Shown: piece after piece, positions 50,699-59,202 of the stretch
Position numbering within the stretch: the stretch's first letter is position 1
Layout of the letters: every line of letters begins with the position of its first letter
Origin: CBDCNP01 sp965222425
GTDB lineage: Bacteria; Acidobacteriota; Vicinamibacteria; Marinacidobacterales; DATDRI01
Assembly (NCBI GenBank): GCA_965222425.1
Contig: CBDCTW010000018.1
Location: 1 to 64,000, forward strand
Direction: 5' to 3'
Length of the DNA stretch: 64,000 nt
Notes under the pieces: model-generated
Seen by the model: the letters and a program-made list of their open reading frames with translations, nothing else
Database searches by the model: none
Told to the model about the DNA's origin: nothing
Program-made: the position numbers and the translations under genes

Positions 50699-51109
50699 CT
50701 AAGCAGGTTCTCGGCTCTCCGAGGCGAGGCGGCGCACGAAGGAACGATTGGCGGGGAGCCAGTCCAGACGCTCGGCCTCCTTCCTTTCTATCCACAGCAG
50801 TTCCTCGCAGCCGATGGCACGGGGCTCTCCCTCGACGAGCCGGCAGTCGTAGAGCATTAAAAGCACATTGCGTTCTGGATAGCGATGAAAGATCACTGCT
50901 AAGACTTTTCCGACTTCGATCCCGACGTCGAGCTCTTCGCGAAATTCGCGGATCAGGCACTCCTGAGGGGCTTCGTTGGGCTCGAGCTTGCCGCCCGGGA
51001 ACTCCCACCGGCGTTCCAAGTGCGTACCGGCTTTGCGGCGAGCGGCCAGAATTTTTCCGTCGGCCGACACGACACCGGCCGCAACGACGACCGCCACACG
51101 TTCGGACAT
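50699..51109 (-). CDS. Nudix hydrolase, MutT/8-oxo-dGTP-type
   Basis: A 136-residue Nudix protein. The Nudix box GKLEPNEAPQECLIREFREE-L matches G-x5-E-x7-R-E-U-x-E-E-x-G-U except Asp in place of the late Gly. VVAAGVVSADGKILAARRKA and WEFPGGK are typical of MutT-like enzymes that clear oxidised nucleotides. ATG 51109. Divergent from the duplicated rhomboid leader that starts at 51116. Confidence 0.9.
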   Translation of the reverse strand: MSERVAVVVAAGVVSADGKILAARRKAGTHLERRWEFPGGKLEPNEAPQECLIREFREELDVGIEVGKVLAVIFHRYPERNVLLMLYDCRLVEGEPRAIGCEELLWIERKEAERLDWLPANRSFVRRLASESREPA

Positions 51110-51115
51110 AGTCAG

Positions 51116-51203
51116 CTATCTTAGAACCTAATGATAGCAACTATGTGGAAGTCACAAAAGTCCGGATCGGTCCTCTGCGCCGGCTGCGGTAATTTGGTGG
51201 CGT
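51116..51203 (+). repeat. direct duplication of the rhomboid 5-prime region, left copy
   Basis: Starting CTATCTTAGAAC and ending TTTGGTGG, this block matches 57620-57707, including an uninterrupted 28-base identity (CCGGATCGGTCCTCTGCGCC plus GGCTGCGG). The two copies are in the same orientation and bracket the cus operon. The left copy has drifted and lost its frame. Confidence 0.85.
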
Positions 51204-51205
51204 GA
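51143..51205 (+). pseudogene. truncated start of a rhomboid gene
   Basis: ATG 51143 begins MWKSQKSGSVLCAGCGNLVA-stop, matching residues 5-24 of the rhomboid protein at 57638 (FRSQKTGSVLCAGCGSLVG). A one-base loss after the Cys-x2-Cys knuckle produces the stop. It marks the original rhomboid start, left behind on the mutT side of the inserted operon. Confidence 0.75.
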
Positions 51206-51764
51206 AACATCCGAAAGATTTGGACCATCTGAACAGGGGCAGGCCGCGACCGAGCTCCACCTCGAGCCAACCAGCGGCCGTATCCAACTAAGCGCCATTC
51301 GGCAGGCGCACATTCGACGCCGCTCGCGTCTGTCGACGAGGACCACTTGCAAGCCCGCAAGGCCCCACATGAGCTTTGCATCCACGGCTCCGATAATGCT
51401 AGGGTCCACCTCGACGAGGTGCTTCAAGGCCACTTCGGGCAGAGTTTGCGACTAGGGTACCCTTCGGACCGTGGTTGCGGCTGAAAGTGGCGGTGACAAG
51501 TCGCCAACGATGGGGTGGGGTGCGTGAGGGAATCGACGCCTTCAAAATCCAACAACCTATCGAGCCCTGAGATATCACGCTACGGATCGTGACTTTCCGG
51601 AAACAAGTTCGGCACAAAACCCCGAAGTCCTTTTAGCCGGACCTTTTCCCGAGATGACGACTACCTCCAGTAGTCTGCCGCTGCGACGAACAAGCCACTC
51701 ACTGCGAAGAAGGAGAACCGCTAGTGCTCTTTTGAGCCCACTTTCGCAAACAGGGAAAAGTCGG
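51206..51764. other. 559-bp gap upstream of the cus operon
   Basis: The minus strand 51280-51440 has a coding-like stretch LPEVALKHLVEVDPSIIGAV then DAKLMWGLAGLQVVLVDRRE without a start, of unknown origin. I see no metal-responsive regulator gene and no clear dyad operator. The region probably holds the cus promoter. Confidence 0.4.
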
Positions 51765-53174
51765 ATGTCACTCACCGTGAACCGTCGGGCGTTATTATTG
51801 CCTTTTCTTTTAGTGAGCGGAGTCAGTGCGGGCTTCCTCGGAGCCTCTACCTCCTACCGACAACACCTTCGAGGAGCGTCGCAACCCTTGCCAGCCTCTT
51901 CCCATAGTCAGTCAACGCTCTCACCGTCTTTTCCTTCGCGTACTTCAAGCGCTCAAGCAGAACCCATCACTCCCTTCCAAGCGCAGACAGAGCTGAAGCT
52001 CGACGAGCTTCGCCAAGAAGTTCTGCGGCGAAGCCCGACTTTGGAAGCAATGGAAAGTGCCTGGCGTGCGGCGAATTCCCGCTATCCCCAAGTGACCGCC
52101 CTCGATGATCCCATGTTCTCGTATAGCTTTGCTCCCGCCACCATTGGAGTGGACCGTCTTGACTTCGGGCAAAAGTTTGAGTTGTCGCAGACTTTCCCCT
52201 GGCCGGGAAAGCTCGGCTTGCGGGGCCAGGCGGCGCAGAGCGAGGCGCAAGCCGCCAGTGAGGATATCGAGGTCGCGCGCCTGCAGCTAATCGAAGCAAC
52301 GGAACGGGCTTTTTACGATTACTACTTCGTTCACCGTGCCATTGACATCAACCGCGTTAACCAGGAGTTGCTTCTCGAGTTTAAGCGCATTACGGAAGCG
52401 CGCTATGGGGTGGGGCTCGTCCCGAGGCAGGATGCCCTCCAAGCAGAAGTCGAGCACCAGAACCTTCTCCACCACGGGATCGTCTTGGAACGGATGCGTG
52501 CCGTCACAGCCGCGCGATTAAATACCTTGCTTAATGTCCCTCCGCAGAGCTTCCTTTCGCCACCCCCCAACAATCTCACCGGCGTAGTTCCCCTGTCCTC
52601 CGGTGAGTCTTTATACGCCGCCGCACTAGAAAACCGGCCCGAACTTCATGCGCTGGCGCTACGAGTCCAGGCGCGCACCGTCGCCATTGAGCTGGCCCGG
52701 CGTGAGTACTACCCCAACCTGACCATCTCAGGAGGCTACAGCAGCTTCTGGCAGGAGGAAAAACTGCGGCCATTTGTTGGAGCGGGTATTAACGTCCCCC
52801 TCCAGCGGGACCGTCGAAAGGCTGCTCTCAGTGAGGCTCAGGCCAGGGAGCAGCAGATAAAGGCCCGCCTCGAAGAAAAGCGAGCCCAGGTCCTATTTGA
52901 AGTAAGCACCGCCATTGAGGAGGTTCGGGAGAGTGCACATGTCGTAGGTCTTTACGCTTCCTCCATCGTGCCGGCGGCTGAGGATAATCTCGCGGCGGCG
53001 CACTCGGGCTACGAAACCAGCACCAATGATTTTTTAACGCTGGTCACGGCAGAGAAAACGCTCATGCTCGCTCAGCTTAGCTATCACCAAGCCCTTGCCG
53101 AGTACCATCAAGGCCTAGCCCAGCTCAAGGGAGCCGTGGGGCTCCCCCTCGATGCCGTGGAGGATTTGCCATGA
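51765..53174 (+). CDS. cusC: TolC-family outer-membrane channel, CusC/CzcC-type
   Basis: 469 residues from ATG 51765. A signal sequence with hydrophobic core RALLLPFLLVSGVSAGFLG, a Ser/Pro-rich linker, and then two outer-membrane-efflux repeats: SYSFAPATIGVDRLDFGQKF, LSQTFPWPGKLGLRGQAAQS and later YPNLTISGGYSSFWQEEKLR. ELSQTFPWPGKL is typical of CusC/CzcC proteins. Trimeric channel partner of the RND pump downstream. The frame is open to 51654, but the later ATG puts the signal peptide first. Overlaps the next gene by 4 bases (ATGA). Confidence 0.85.
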   Translation: MSLTVNRRALLLPFLLVSGVSAGFLGASTSYRQHLRGASQPLPASSHSQSTLSPSFPSRTSSAQAEPITPFQAQTELKLDELRQEVLRRSPTLEAMESAWRAANSRYPQVTALDDPMFSYSFAPATIGVDRLDFGQKFELSQTFPWPGKLGLRGQAAQSEAQAASEDIEVARLQLIEATERAFYDYYFVHRAIDINRVNQELLLEFKRITEARYGVGLVPRQDALQAEVEHQNLLHHGIVLERMRAVTAARLNTLLNVPPQSFLSPPPNNLTGVVPLSSGESLYAAALENRPELHALALRVQARTVAIELARREYYPNLTISGGYSSFWQEEKLRPFVGAGINVPLQRDRRKAALSEAQAREQQIKARLEEKRAQVLFEVSTAIEEVRESAHVVGLYASSIVPAAEDNLAAAHSGYETSTNDFLTLVTAEKTLMLAQLSYHQALAEYHQGLAQLKGAVGLPLDAVEDLP

Positions 53175-54415
53175 AACAAATACGAGGTCGTACGGTTGCC
53201 GTCGGTGCTGCTGCTTTGCTCGTTCTTGGTGCCGGGTGGCTCTGGCGCGCGGAGCTTGGCCGCTGGTTGGGATCGACCGGTACGGGATCCCTCGAGGCCG
53301 ACCGCATGAGTGTGGAAGGTGCGGAGGACATTGAGTACACGTGTTCGATGCACCCGTCCGTTCGCTCGGCCGACCCTGGCACTTGTCCGATCTGCTCTAT
53401 GGATCTTGTCCCGATTACGCGGGAGGAGGTCAGGACCGGGACGGTCGTGGTCGATGTCGGGCGGCGGCAGCTGATTGGCGTGAAGACCGCTCCGGTTGTA
53501 CGGAAAAATCTTGTCCTGGACATTCGGGCTGTCGGATGGGTCACGTATGCCGAGAACCGACTTACCGATATCACGCTAAAATATAAGGGCTGGGTAGGTA
53601 AGGTCCTGGCCGACTACACGGGTATCAAGGTCCAAAAGGATCACCCCCTCTTTACCATTTACAGTCCCGAGCTGCTGTCGGCGCAACAAGAGTTTCTGGA
53701 GACGAGCAGGCAACGGACGCGGGTGGGTGAGGGGCGGAATGACACATTGCTTGAGACCGCCCGTCGCCGCCTACGGTTGTGGGACTTCACCGAACTCCAG
53801 ATCGCCGATCTCACGAAACGGGGGGAACCGTCCGAATATGTTCCCATTCTTTCGCCGGTCACGGGAACGGTTATTCAGAAGCATGTGGTTGATGGTAGCG
53901 CCGTCGAGCCGGGCATGCTGCTCTATCGGATCGCCGATCTCTCTACCGTTTGGGTCGCAGCCGACATCTACGAGGCCGACATTCCCCTGGTCCAAGTTGA
54001 TCAGGCCGCGCACATAACCCTGTCGTATCTTCCGGGGGAAACGTTTTCGGGCACTGTCTCTTATGTCTACCCGTATCTCGAAAAGGCGAGCCGCACTGCA
54101 AGGATTCGTCTAGAAGTCCCTAACCCCTCCGGTACGCTGAAACCCGAGATGTACGTCAATGTGGAGCTCCAGATCCCCCAGGGGGAACAGCTCATGGTGC
54201 CCGAAGAAGCCGTGCTCATGTCCGGGAAGACCGATCTGGTCTTTATCGACCGTGGCCAAGGGCGCTTGCAACCACAAAAAGTCAGGCTGGGAAGAAAAGG
54301 TGCGGGCGGGTTCGTGGTCCTCGACGGTTTGCGTGAGGGGGACATTGTCGTGACCTCGGGAAATTTCCTCATCGCGGCCGAGAGCAAGCTCAAGGCAGGC
54401 GTGGACAAATGGTAA
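53171..54415 (+). CDS. cusB: periplasmic adaptor (membrane fusion) protein with heavy-metal-binding domain, CusB-type
   Basis: A 414-residue adaptor with an N-terminal membrane anchor (AVGAAALLVLGAGWLWRAEL). Residues about 55-82 form a heavy-metal-binding domain YTCSMHPSVRSADPGTCPIC with following SMDLVPI, the Cys/Met/His motif typical of copper/silver CusB-like adaptors. The barrel-sandwich domain (WVGKVLADYTGIKVQKDHPL, YSPELLSAQQEFL) and beta-barrel (VWVAADIYEADIPLVQVDQA) follow. Links CusA to CusC and may pass metal to the pump. Overlaps cusA by 7 bases. Confidence 0.93.
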   Translation: MKQIRGRTVAVGAAALLVLGAGWLWRAELGRWLGSTGTGSLEADRMSVEGAEDIEYTCSMHPSVRSADPGTCPICSMDLVPITREEVRTGTVVVDVGRRQLIGVKTAPVVRKNLVLDIRAVGWVTYAENRLTDITLKYKGWVGKVLADYTGIKVQKDHPLFTIYSPELLSAQQEFLETSRQRTRVGEGRNDTLLETARRRLRLWDFTELQIADLTKRGEPSEYVPILSPVTGTVIQKHVVDGSAVEPGMLLYRIADLSTVWVAADIYEADIPLVQVDQAAHITLSYLPGETFSGTVSYVYPYLEKASRTARIRLEVPNPSGTLKPEMYVNVELQIPQGEQLMVPEEAVLMSGKTDLVFIDRGQGRLQPQKVRLGRKGAGGFVVLDGLREGDIVVTSGNFLIAAESKLKAGVDKW

Positions 54416-57400
54416 GCGAAGCCTCTGCGGAACTAGGTCTTATTCAGCGGCTCATCGCTGCCTCGGCGAAGAATCCGTTTCTGACGATTTTCCTAGTTGC
54501 CGTGCTGGGGCTCTGGGGTTATTACTCGCTCCGTCAGATCCCCCTCGATGCCATTCCCGATCTTTCCGACCCCCAGGTCATCGTCTTCACCGAATGGCCG
54601 GGGCGCAGCCCCGACCTCGTCGAGGATCAAATCACCTATCCCCTCTCAACGACCCTACTGGCGGCTCCGCGCGTCAAGTTCGTCCGCGGCCAATCGTTTA
54701 TGGGTCTCTCGTTCATCTTCGTCATCTTCGAGGACGGTACGGATATCTATTGGGCGCGGTCACGCGTATTCGAATACTTGAACAGCGCGCAGGGGAGGCT
54801 ACCGGAGGGCGTCGCGCCGATCTTGGGTCCAGACGCGACGGGGGTGGGGTGGGTTTTCCAGTACGCTCTGGTCGACAAGACCGGTGAGCACGACCTCTCT
54901 GAGCTGCGTACGCTACAAGACTGGTACGTCCGCTATTGGCTGGAGAGCGTAGAGGGCGTGGCCGAGGTCGCCACGGTGGGCGGTTTCGTCAAGCAGTATC
55001 AGGTAAACCTCGACCCCAACAAGCTCCTTGCCTTCGGGGTTTCCGTAAATCAGGTCGTACGGGCCGTGCGCCGCTCAAACAATGATGTAGGGGGGCGGGT
55101 GCTAGAAATCTCGGGACACGAGCACTTCATCCGCGGCTGCGGCTACATCCAGTCAACAGAAGATCTGGAGAACATTCCGCTTCGAGTCAGCGGCCGTGGG
55201 GTGCCCGTCCTGCTGAGGGAGGTGGCGACGGTACAGCTTGGCCCGGACATGCGGCGGGGTCTAGCTGAGCTTAACGGTGAAGGAGAAACCGTCGGGGGTA
55301 TCGTCGTGATGCGCTACGGCGAGAATGCGCTCAAGGTCATAAATGCTGTCAAGGAACGACTCGGCGAAATTGAACATTCGCTGCCTAAGGGCGTGGAGCT
55401 TGTTGTCACCTACGATCGCTCGGAGTTTATTTTGCGGGCCATCGACACGCTTCGCAATACGCTGATTGAAGAGATGATCGTAGTGAGCCTGGTTATCTCA
55501 GTCTTTCTCCTCCATGCCCGCTCAGCGCTCATCCCCATCATCACCTTGCCGGTGGCTATACTCCTGGCTTTTATCCCGATGTTCGGGCAGAACCTTACCG
55601 CTAACATCATGTCCCTAGGCGGCATCGCCGTGGCCATCGGCGCAATGGTCGATGCCTCCATCATCATCATCGAGAACATCCACTGTAAACTTGAAGTGTG
55701 GGAAAAGGGCGGGCGCCAGGGTGGGCGTACGGAGGTGGTGATTGGCGCCATGCAGGAGGTCGGACCAAGCATCTTTTTTTCGCTCTTGGTTATCACGGTT
55801 TCCTTCCTGCCGGTCTTCACGTTGCAGGTAACCGAGGGTCGGCTCTTTAGTCCGCTGGCTTTCACCAAGACCTACTCCATAGGTTTTGCCGCCCTGCTGG
55901 CGGTGACATTGACGCCGGCGCTCGCGGTGCTTTTGATCCGCGGCCGCATCCGTGGCGAGGAAGCCAACCCGCTCAACCGCTGGCTCATCGCTGGTTACAC
56001 GCCGGTGGTGCGTTGGGTGGTCCGACACCGATTCCTCGTCATCGTCGTTGCGATTCTCGCGATGGTGGTGACAGTTCCCGTCTTTTTCCGCCTCGGCAGC
56101 GAGTTCATGCCCCCGCTGAACGAAGGGACCATCCTCTACATGCCGACGGCGCTTCCCGGCATGTCCATCACCGAGGCATCCTCGATTCTGCAATCCATGA
56201 ACCGCGAGCTGCGGAAGTTCCCCGAGGTCCAATCGGTGTTCGGCAAAATCGGACGAGCCCGCACGGCAACCGATCCCGCGCCTCTGTCAATGGTCGAAAC
56301 TGTGATTGTGCTCAAACCCGAATCGGAGTGGCGGCCGGGAATGACCTGGGACAGTATCATTGAGGAGATGGACCAGACACTGCGCTACCCCGGCATGCCC
56401 AACATTTGGTGGATGCCCATACAGACACGCATCGAGATGCTTTCCACTGGTATTCGCAGCGCACTCGGTATCAAAGTATTCGGACCTGACCTCGAGACGA
56501 TTGAGGAGGTCGGGGTTCAGATCGAGCGCGTCCTCCAGGAAGATCCGCGAACGAAACCTTATACCCGCAGCGCCTTTGCCGAGCGGGTGACAGGCGGGTA
56601 CTTCATCGACTTCCATATCAACCGTCCGGAAGCCGCGCGCCACGGCCTGACCGTGGGGGATGTGGAGGACGTTATTATGTTGGCTATCGGCGGCACCAAC
56701 ATCGACGAAACCATTGAGGGCCGTGAGCGCTATCCCATCAACGTTCGCTACGCACGCGAGTTTCGTGACGATCTCGAGGCGCTCAAACGGATCCTGGTCT
56801 CGACCCCCACGGGCGCTCGGATTCCTATTAGCCAGGTGGCAGACCTGGAGCGGACGACTGGGCCGCCGATGATTCGTAGCGAAGACGGCCAGCTTGCCGG
56901 TTTTGTCTTCGTGGACGTCACGGGTCGTGGCATTGCCGATTACGTGGCCGACGCGAAAGCGGTGGTGGCCGAGCGGATCACTTTGCCCGCCGGATACCGC
57001 CTCGAGTGGGCAGGACAGTTCAAATACTTCGAGCGGGCCAAGGCCCGCCTCAAGATTGTCCTGCCATTAACGCTCCTCATTGTCGGCTTCCTGCTTTATA
57101 TGAACACGAAGTCAGTGGTCGAAATGGGTATCGTGTTGCTTGCCGTGCCGTTTTCACTCATCGGCGCTGTGTGGCTCCTGTACCTCCTCGACTATAACCT
57201 CAGTGTGGCAGTCTGGATGGGTATGATTGCACTGGGAGGCCTAGACGCCGAGACCGGCATCGTGATGCTGCTTTACCTGACGCTCGCTCACGACAAGTGG
57301 GAGAAAGAAGGCCGCTTGCGTACGGCAGCGGATCTTGAAGAGGCCATCGTCGACGGTGCCGCTAGGCGCATTCGGCCGAAGCTCATGACGGTGCTCACGA

Positions 57401-57567
57401 CGTTTACAGGCCTTCTCCCCCTCATGTGGAGTACCGGCACTGGTGCGGATGTGATGAGCCGCATAGCCGCGCCCATGGTCGGTGGGCTCGCCACTTCCTT
57501 TCTGTTAGAACTCACGGTCTATCCAGCCATCTTTGCCGTTTGGAAAGGGCGTTTGTTGAGGAAATAA
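54409..57567 (+). CDS. cusA: heavy-metal RND efflux pump, Cu(I)/Ag(I) CusA-type
   Basis: A 1052-residue HME-RND pump. TM1 followed by IPLDAIPDLSDPQVIVFTEW; TM4 has AIGAMVDASIIIIENIH, the proton-relay Asp and Glu in the CusA pattern. The three Met that bind Cu/Ag in E. coli CusA (573, 623, 672) have counterparts in ILYMPTALPGM, PLSMVETVIVLKP and RIEMLSTGIRSALG, so Cu(I)/Ag(I) rather than Zn/Co is predicted. Forms a tripartite pump with the two genes before it. The operon carries no regulator and is bracketed by a direct duplication. Confidence 0.95.
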   Translation: MVSEASAELGLIQRLIAASAKNPFLTIFLVAVLGLWGYYSLRQIPLDAIPDLSDPQVIVFTEWPGRSPDLVEDQITYPLSTTLLAAPRVKFVRGQSFMGLSFIFVIFEDGTDIYWARSRVFEYLNSAQGRLPEGVAPILGPDATGVGWVFQYALVDKTGEHDLSELRTLQDWYVRYWLESVEGVAEVATVGGFVKQYQVNLDPNKLLAFGVSVNQVVRAVRRSNNDVGGRVLEISGHEHFIRGCGYIQSTEDLENIPLRVSGRGVPVLLREVATVQLGPDMRRGLAELNGEGETVGGIVVMRYGENALKVINAVKERLGEIEHSLPKGVELVVTYDRSEFILRAIDTLRNTLIEEMIVVSLVISVFLLHARSALIPIITLPVAILLAFIPMFGQNLTANIMSLGGIAVAIGAMVDASIIIIENIHCKLEVWEKGGRQGGRTEVVIGAMQEVGPSIFFSLLVITVSFLPVFTLQVTEGRLFSPLAFTKTYSIGFAALLAVTLTPALAVLLIRGRIRGEEANPLNRWLIAGYTPVVRWVVRHRFLVIVVAILAMVVTVPVFFRLGSEFMPPLNEGTILYMPTALPGMSITEASSILQSMNRELRKFPEVQSVFGKIGRARTATDPAPLSMVETVIVLKPESEWRPGMTWDSIIEEMDQTLRYPGMPNIWWMPIQTRIEMLSTGIRSALGIKVFGPDLETIEEVGVQIERVLQEDPRTKPYTRSAFAERVTGGYFIDFHINRPEAARHGLTVGDVEDVIMLAIGGTNIDETIEGRERYPINVRYAREFRDDLEALKRILVSTPTGARIPISQVADLERTTGPPMIRSEDGQLAGFVFVDVTGRGIADYVADAKAVVAERITLPAGYRLEWAGQFKYFERAKARLKIVLPLTLLIVGFLLYMNTKSVVEMGIVLLAVPFSLIGAVWLLYLLDYNLSVAVWMGMIALGGLDAETGIVMLLYLTLAHDKWEKEGRLRTAADLEEAIVDGAARRIRPKLMTVLTTFTGLLPLMWSTGTGADVMSRIAAPMVGGLATSFLLELTVYPAIFAVWKGRLLRK

Positions 57568-57619
57568 AAGGACACCGAAAGGAGTCACGCGAGAAACCGG
57601 CTCCGTCGGAACATGACAC

Positions 57620-57707
57620 CTATCTTAGAACATAATAATGCCGATCGTGTTTAGGTCGCAAAAGACCGGATCGGTCCTCTGCGCCGGCTGCGGTAGCTTG
57701 GTGGGCG
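57620..57707 (+). repeat. direct duplication of the rhomboid 5-prime region, right copy
   Basis: CTATCTTAGAACATAATAAT then the first 23 codons of the intact rhomboid gene; the partner is 51116-51203. It includes the ribosome-binding and start region, so the intact gene kept its leader on this side. Confidence 0.85.
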
Positions 57708-58513
57708 TCAACGACGAAAGCTGCATGAGCTGCGGCCGGTGGAACCCTGGTCTCTGGGGCTTTGCGCCGATGTTGCGCAAGCTCGGCATGGATTTGGGTT
57801 TCACGCAGATGGTGCTGTGGGGATGCGTGGGGCTCTACGTTGCGATGCTTTTGATCGATCCCTCGAGCATTGGGACGGGAGGTGCACTCTCATTCTTGTC
57901 GCCGGGCATCCGCGCTCTCTTTCTTTTCGGGGCGAGCGGGGCGGCGCCGGTCTTCGAGTTTGGTAGGTGGTGGACCGTCCTGAGCGCGGCGTGGCTGCAT
58001 GGCGGCTTGATCCACATCGCCTTCAACATGATGTGGGTCCGCCAATTGGCTCCCGCCACCGCGGAGGCCTACGGCCCGGCCCGCACGGTCATCATCTACA
58101 CCGTGTCCTCGATCACCGGCTTCTTGCTCAGCAGCTTTGCGGGATACTACTTCGGAGCGCTCCCGATCCCTTTTCTCCGAGGCGCTGTTTTCACGGTGGG
58201 GGCCTCGGCTCCTATTTTCGGTTTGCTGGGGGCGCTCGTTTACTCCGGAAAGCGCGGAGGGAGCAGTCTTCTGGGTCGGCAGGCTGTCAGTTATGCGGTG
58301 ATGCTGGGCATCATAGGTTTCATCATTCCCCACGTCGACAACTACGCCCACGCGGGCGGTTTCGCCGGTGGATATTACACGGCTCGCATCCTAGATCCCT
58401 TGTTGCCGGAGAGGGGAGACCATCTGTTGCTGGCACTCGTCTGCATTGCGCTCACCGCGCTCTCCATCTTGGTCTCGGTGATCTTGGGTGTCCCGGTGCT
58501 GGAAGCTCAGTAG
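57638..58513 (+). CDS. rhomboid-family intramembrane serine protease with N-terminal zinc ribbon
   Basis: A 291-residue protein. A cytosolic zinc-ribbon-like start has CAGCGSLVGVNDESCMSCGR (two Cys-x2-Cys knuckles). The rhomboid domain shows HGGLIHIAFNMMWVR (H-x-x-x-N), the catalytic Ser in FTVGASAPIFGLLGAL (G-x-S-x) and the catalytic His in HVDNYAHAGGFAGGYY. About seven membrane segments. The ribbon fusion is common in rhomboids of deep-branching bacteria. The 5-prime end is duplicated 6.5 kb upstream. Confidence 0.92.
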   Translation: MPIVFRSQKTGSVLCAGCGSLVGVNDESCMSCGRWNPGLWGFAPMLRKLGMDLGFTQMVLWGCVGLYVAMLLIDPSSIGTGGALSFLSPGIRALFLFGASGAAPVFEFGRWWTVLSAAWLHGGLIHIAFNMMWVRQLAPATAEAYGPARTVIIYTVSSITGFLLSSFAGYYFGALPIPFLRGAVFTVGASAPIFGLLGALVYSGKRGGSSLLGRQAVSYAVMLGIIGFIIPHVDNYAHAGGFAGGYYTARILDPLLPERGDHLLLALVCIALTALSILVSVILGVPVLEAQ

Positions 58514-58546
58514 GCTGGGCCGCTTTCGGCTGGCCGGTCCATTTTT

Positions 58547-58828
58547 CTACCACCTCTCCCTCCTCCGGCGAGCGGACGCGCTCGTTCCTACCAGACCCAG
58601 ATCGATGAGCACGGCAATCACCACCACCACCAGGTAAATGCCTGTCACCGTGGTATTGGTATTGACCGCCCGAGCGTAGGCTAAGGTCGTCAAGGGCATG
58701 AAGACGAAGCCCAGGAGTGGCCAGAGCGCCGTCTCATAGGCGCGGCCGATGAAGTTGCTGAAGAAGAACACCAGGAGAATGGCAAGACGAGGAGTCAGAA
58801 GACCCAGACATCCAATCAGGCAGTGCAT
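58547..58828 (-). CDS. small conserved-looking integral membrane protein
   Basis: 93 residues from ATG 58828 (frame open to 58867). Three hydrophobic segments: LGLLTPRLAILLVFFFSNFI, WPLLGFVFMPLTTLAYARAV and YLVVVVIAVLIDLGLV, then a basic RRRRERW end. The LTPR...VFFF.NFIGRAY...P.LGF.FMPLT.L.YA pattern is shared by uncharacterised proteins in several phyla as I recall. No catalytic residues. Convergent with rhomboid. Confidence 0.6.
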   Translation of the reverse strand: MHCLIGCLGLLTPRLAILLVFFFSNFIGRAYETALWPLLGFVFMPLTTLAYARAVNTNTTVTGIYLVVVVIAVLIDLGLVGTSASARRRRERW

Positions 58829-58924
58829 ACCCGGGCACCTTATCAGGCGAGAGTCTCGCCTTGCCAACCGCTCCTACCATGGCGCAAAATGGCGGCGTGA
58901 CCGGCTGCCCGCTCGTGGGAGGTT

Positions 58925-59110
58925 ATCATCCCCCTCGTCCGCTCGAGTAAGAACCGCGTGATTGCCGGTGTTTGCGGCGGGATCGCCGAATGGCTCGGCT
59001 GGGATCCCACACTCGTTCGTATTCTCTACGTCCTGATCTCGGTCGTCTCGGCGGCGTTCCCCGGCGTCGTCGTTTACCTCGTGCTTTGGGTCGTCATGCC
59101 GGAGAGATAG
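58925..59110 (+). CDS. PspC-domain membrane protein with non-standard start
   Basis: The frame reads LVRSSKNRVIAGVCGGIAEW, LGWDPTLVRILYVLISVVSA and VVVYLVLWVVMPER-stop, a complete PspC domain (stress-response membrane protein). The only ATG/GTG/TTG in frame is GTG 58958, which would cut the conserved RS-KNRVIAG. A GGGAGG at 58918-58922 lies just before two ATC codons (58925, 58928), so an ATC start is likely (61 residues); a stop (TGA) blocks the frame upstream. Short of the usual N-terminal basic residues only slightly. Confidence 0.78.
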   Translation: MIPLVRSSKNRVIAGVCGGIAEWLGWDPTLVRILYVLISVVSAAFPGVVVYLVLWVVMPER

Positions 59111-59202
59111 CGGCTAAGGCGTCTATCACTCTTCTTTAGCAGGGCTTACATGCGGGGCCTGCCAGGCTGTCAGGTCGCTGTGCTAACATCCACTGTTTCA
59201 CC

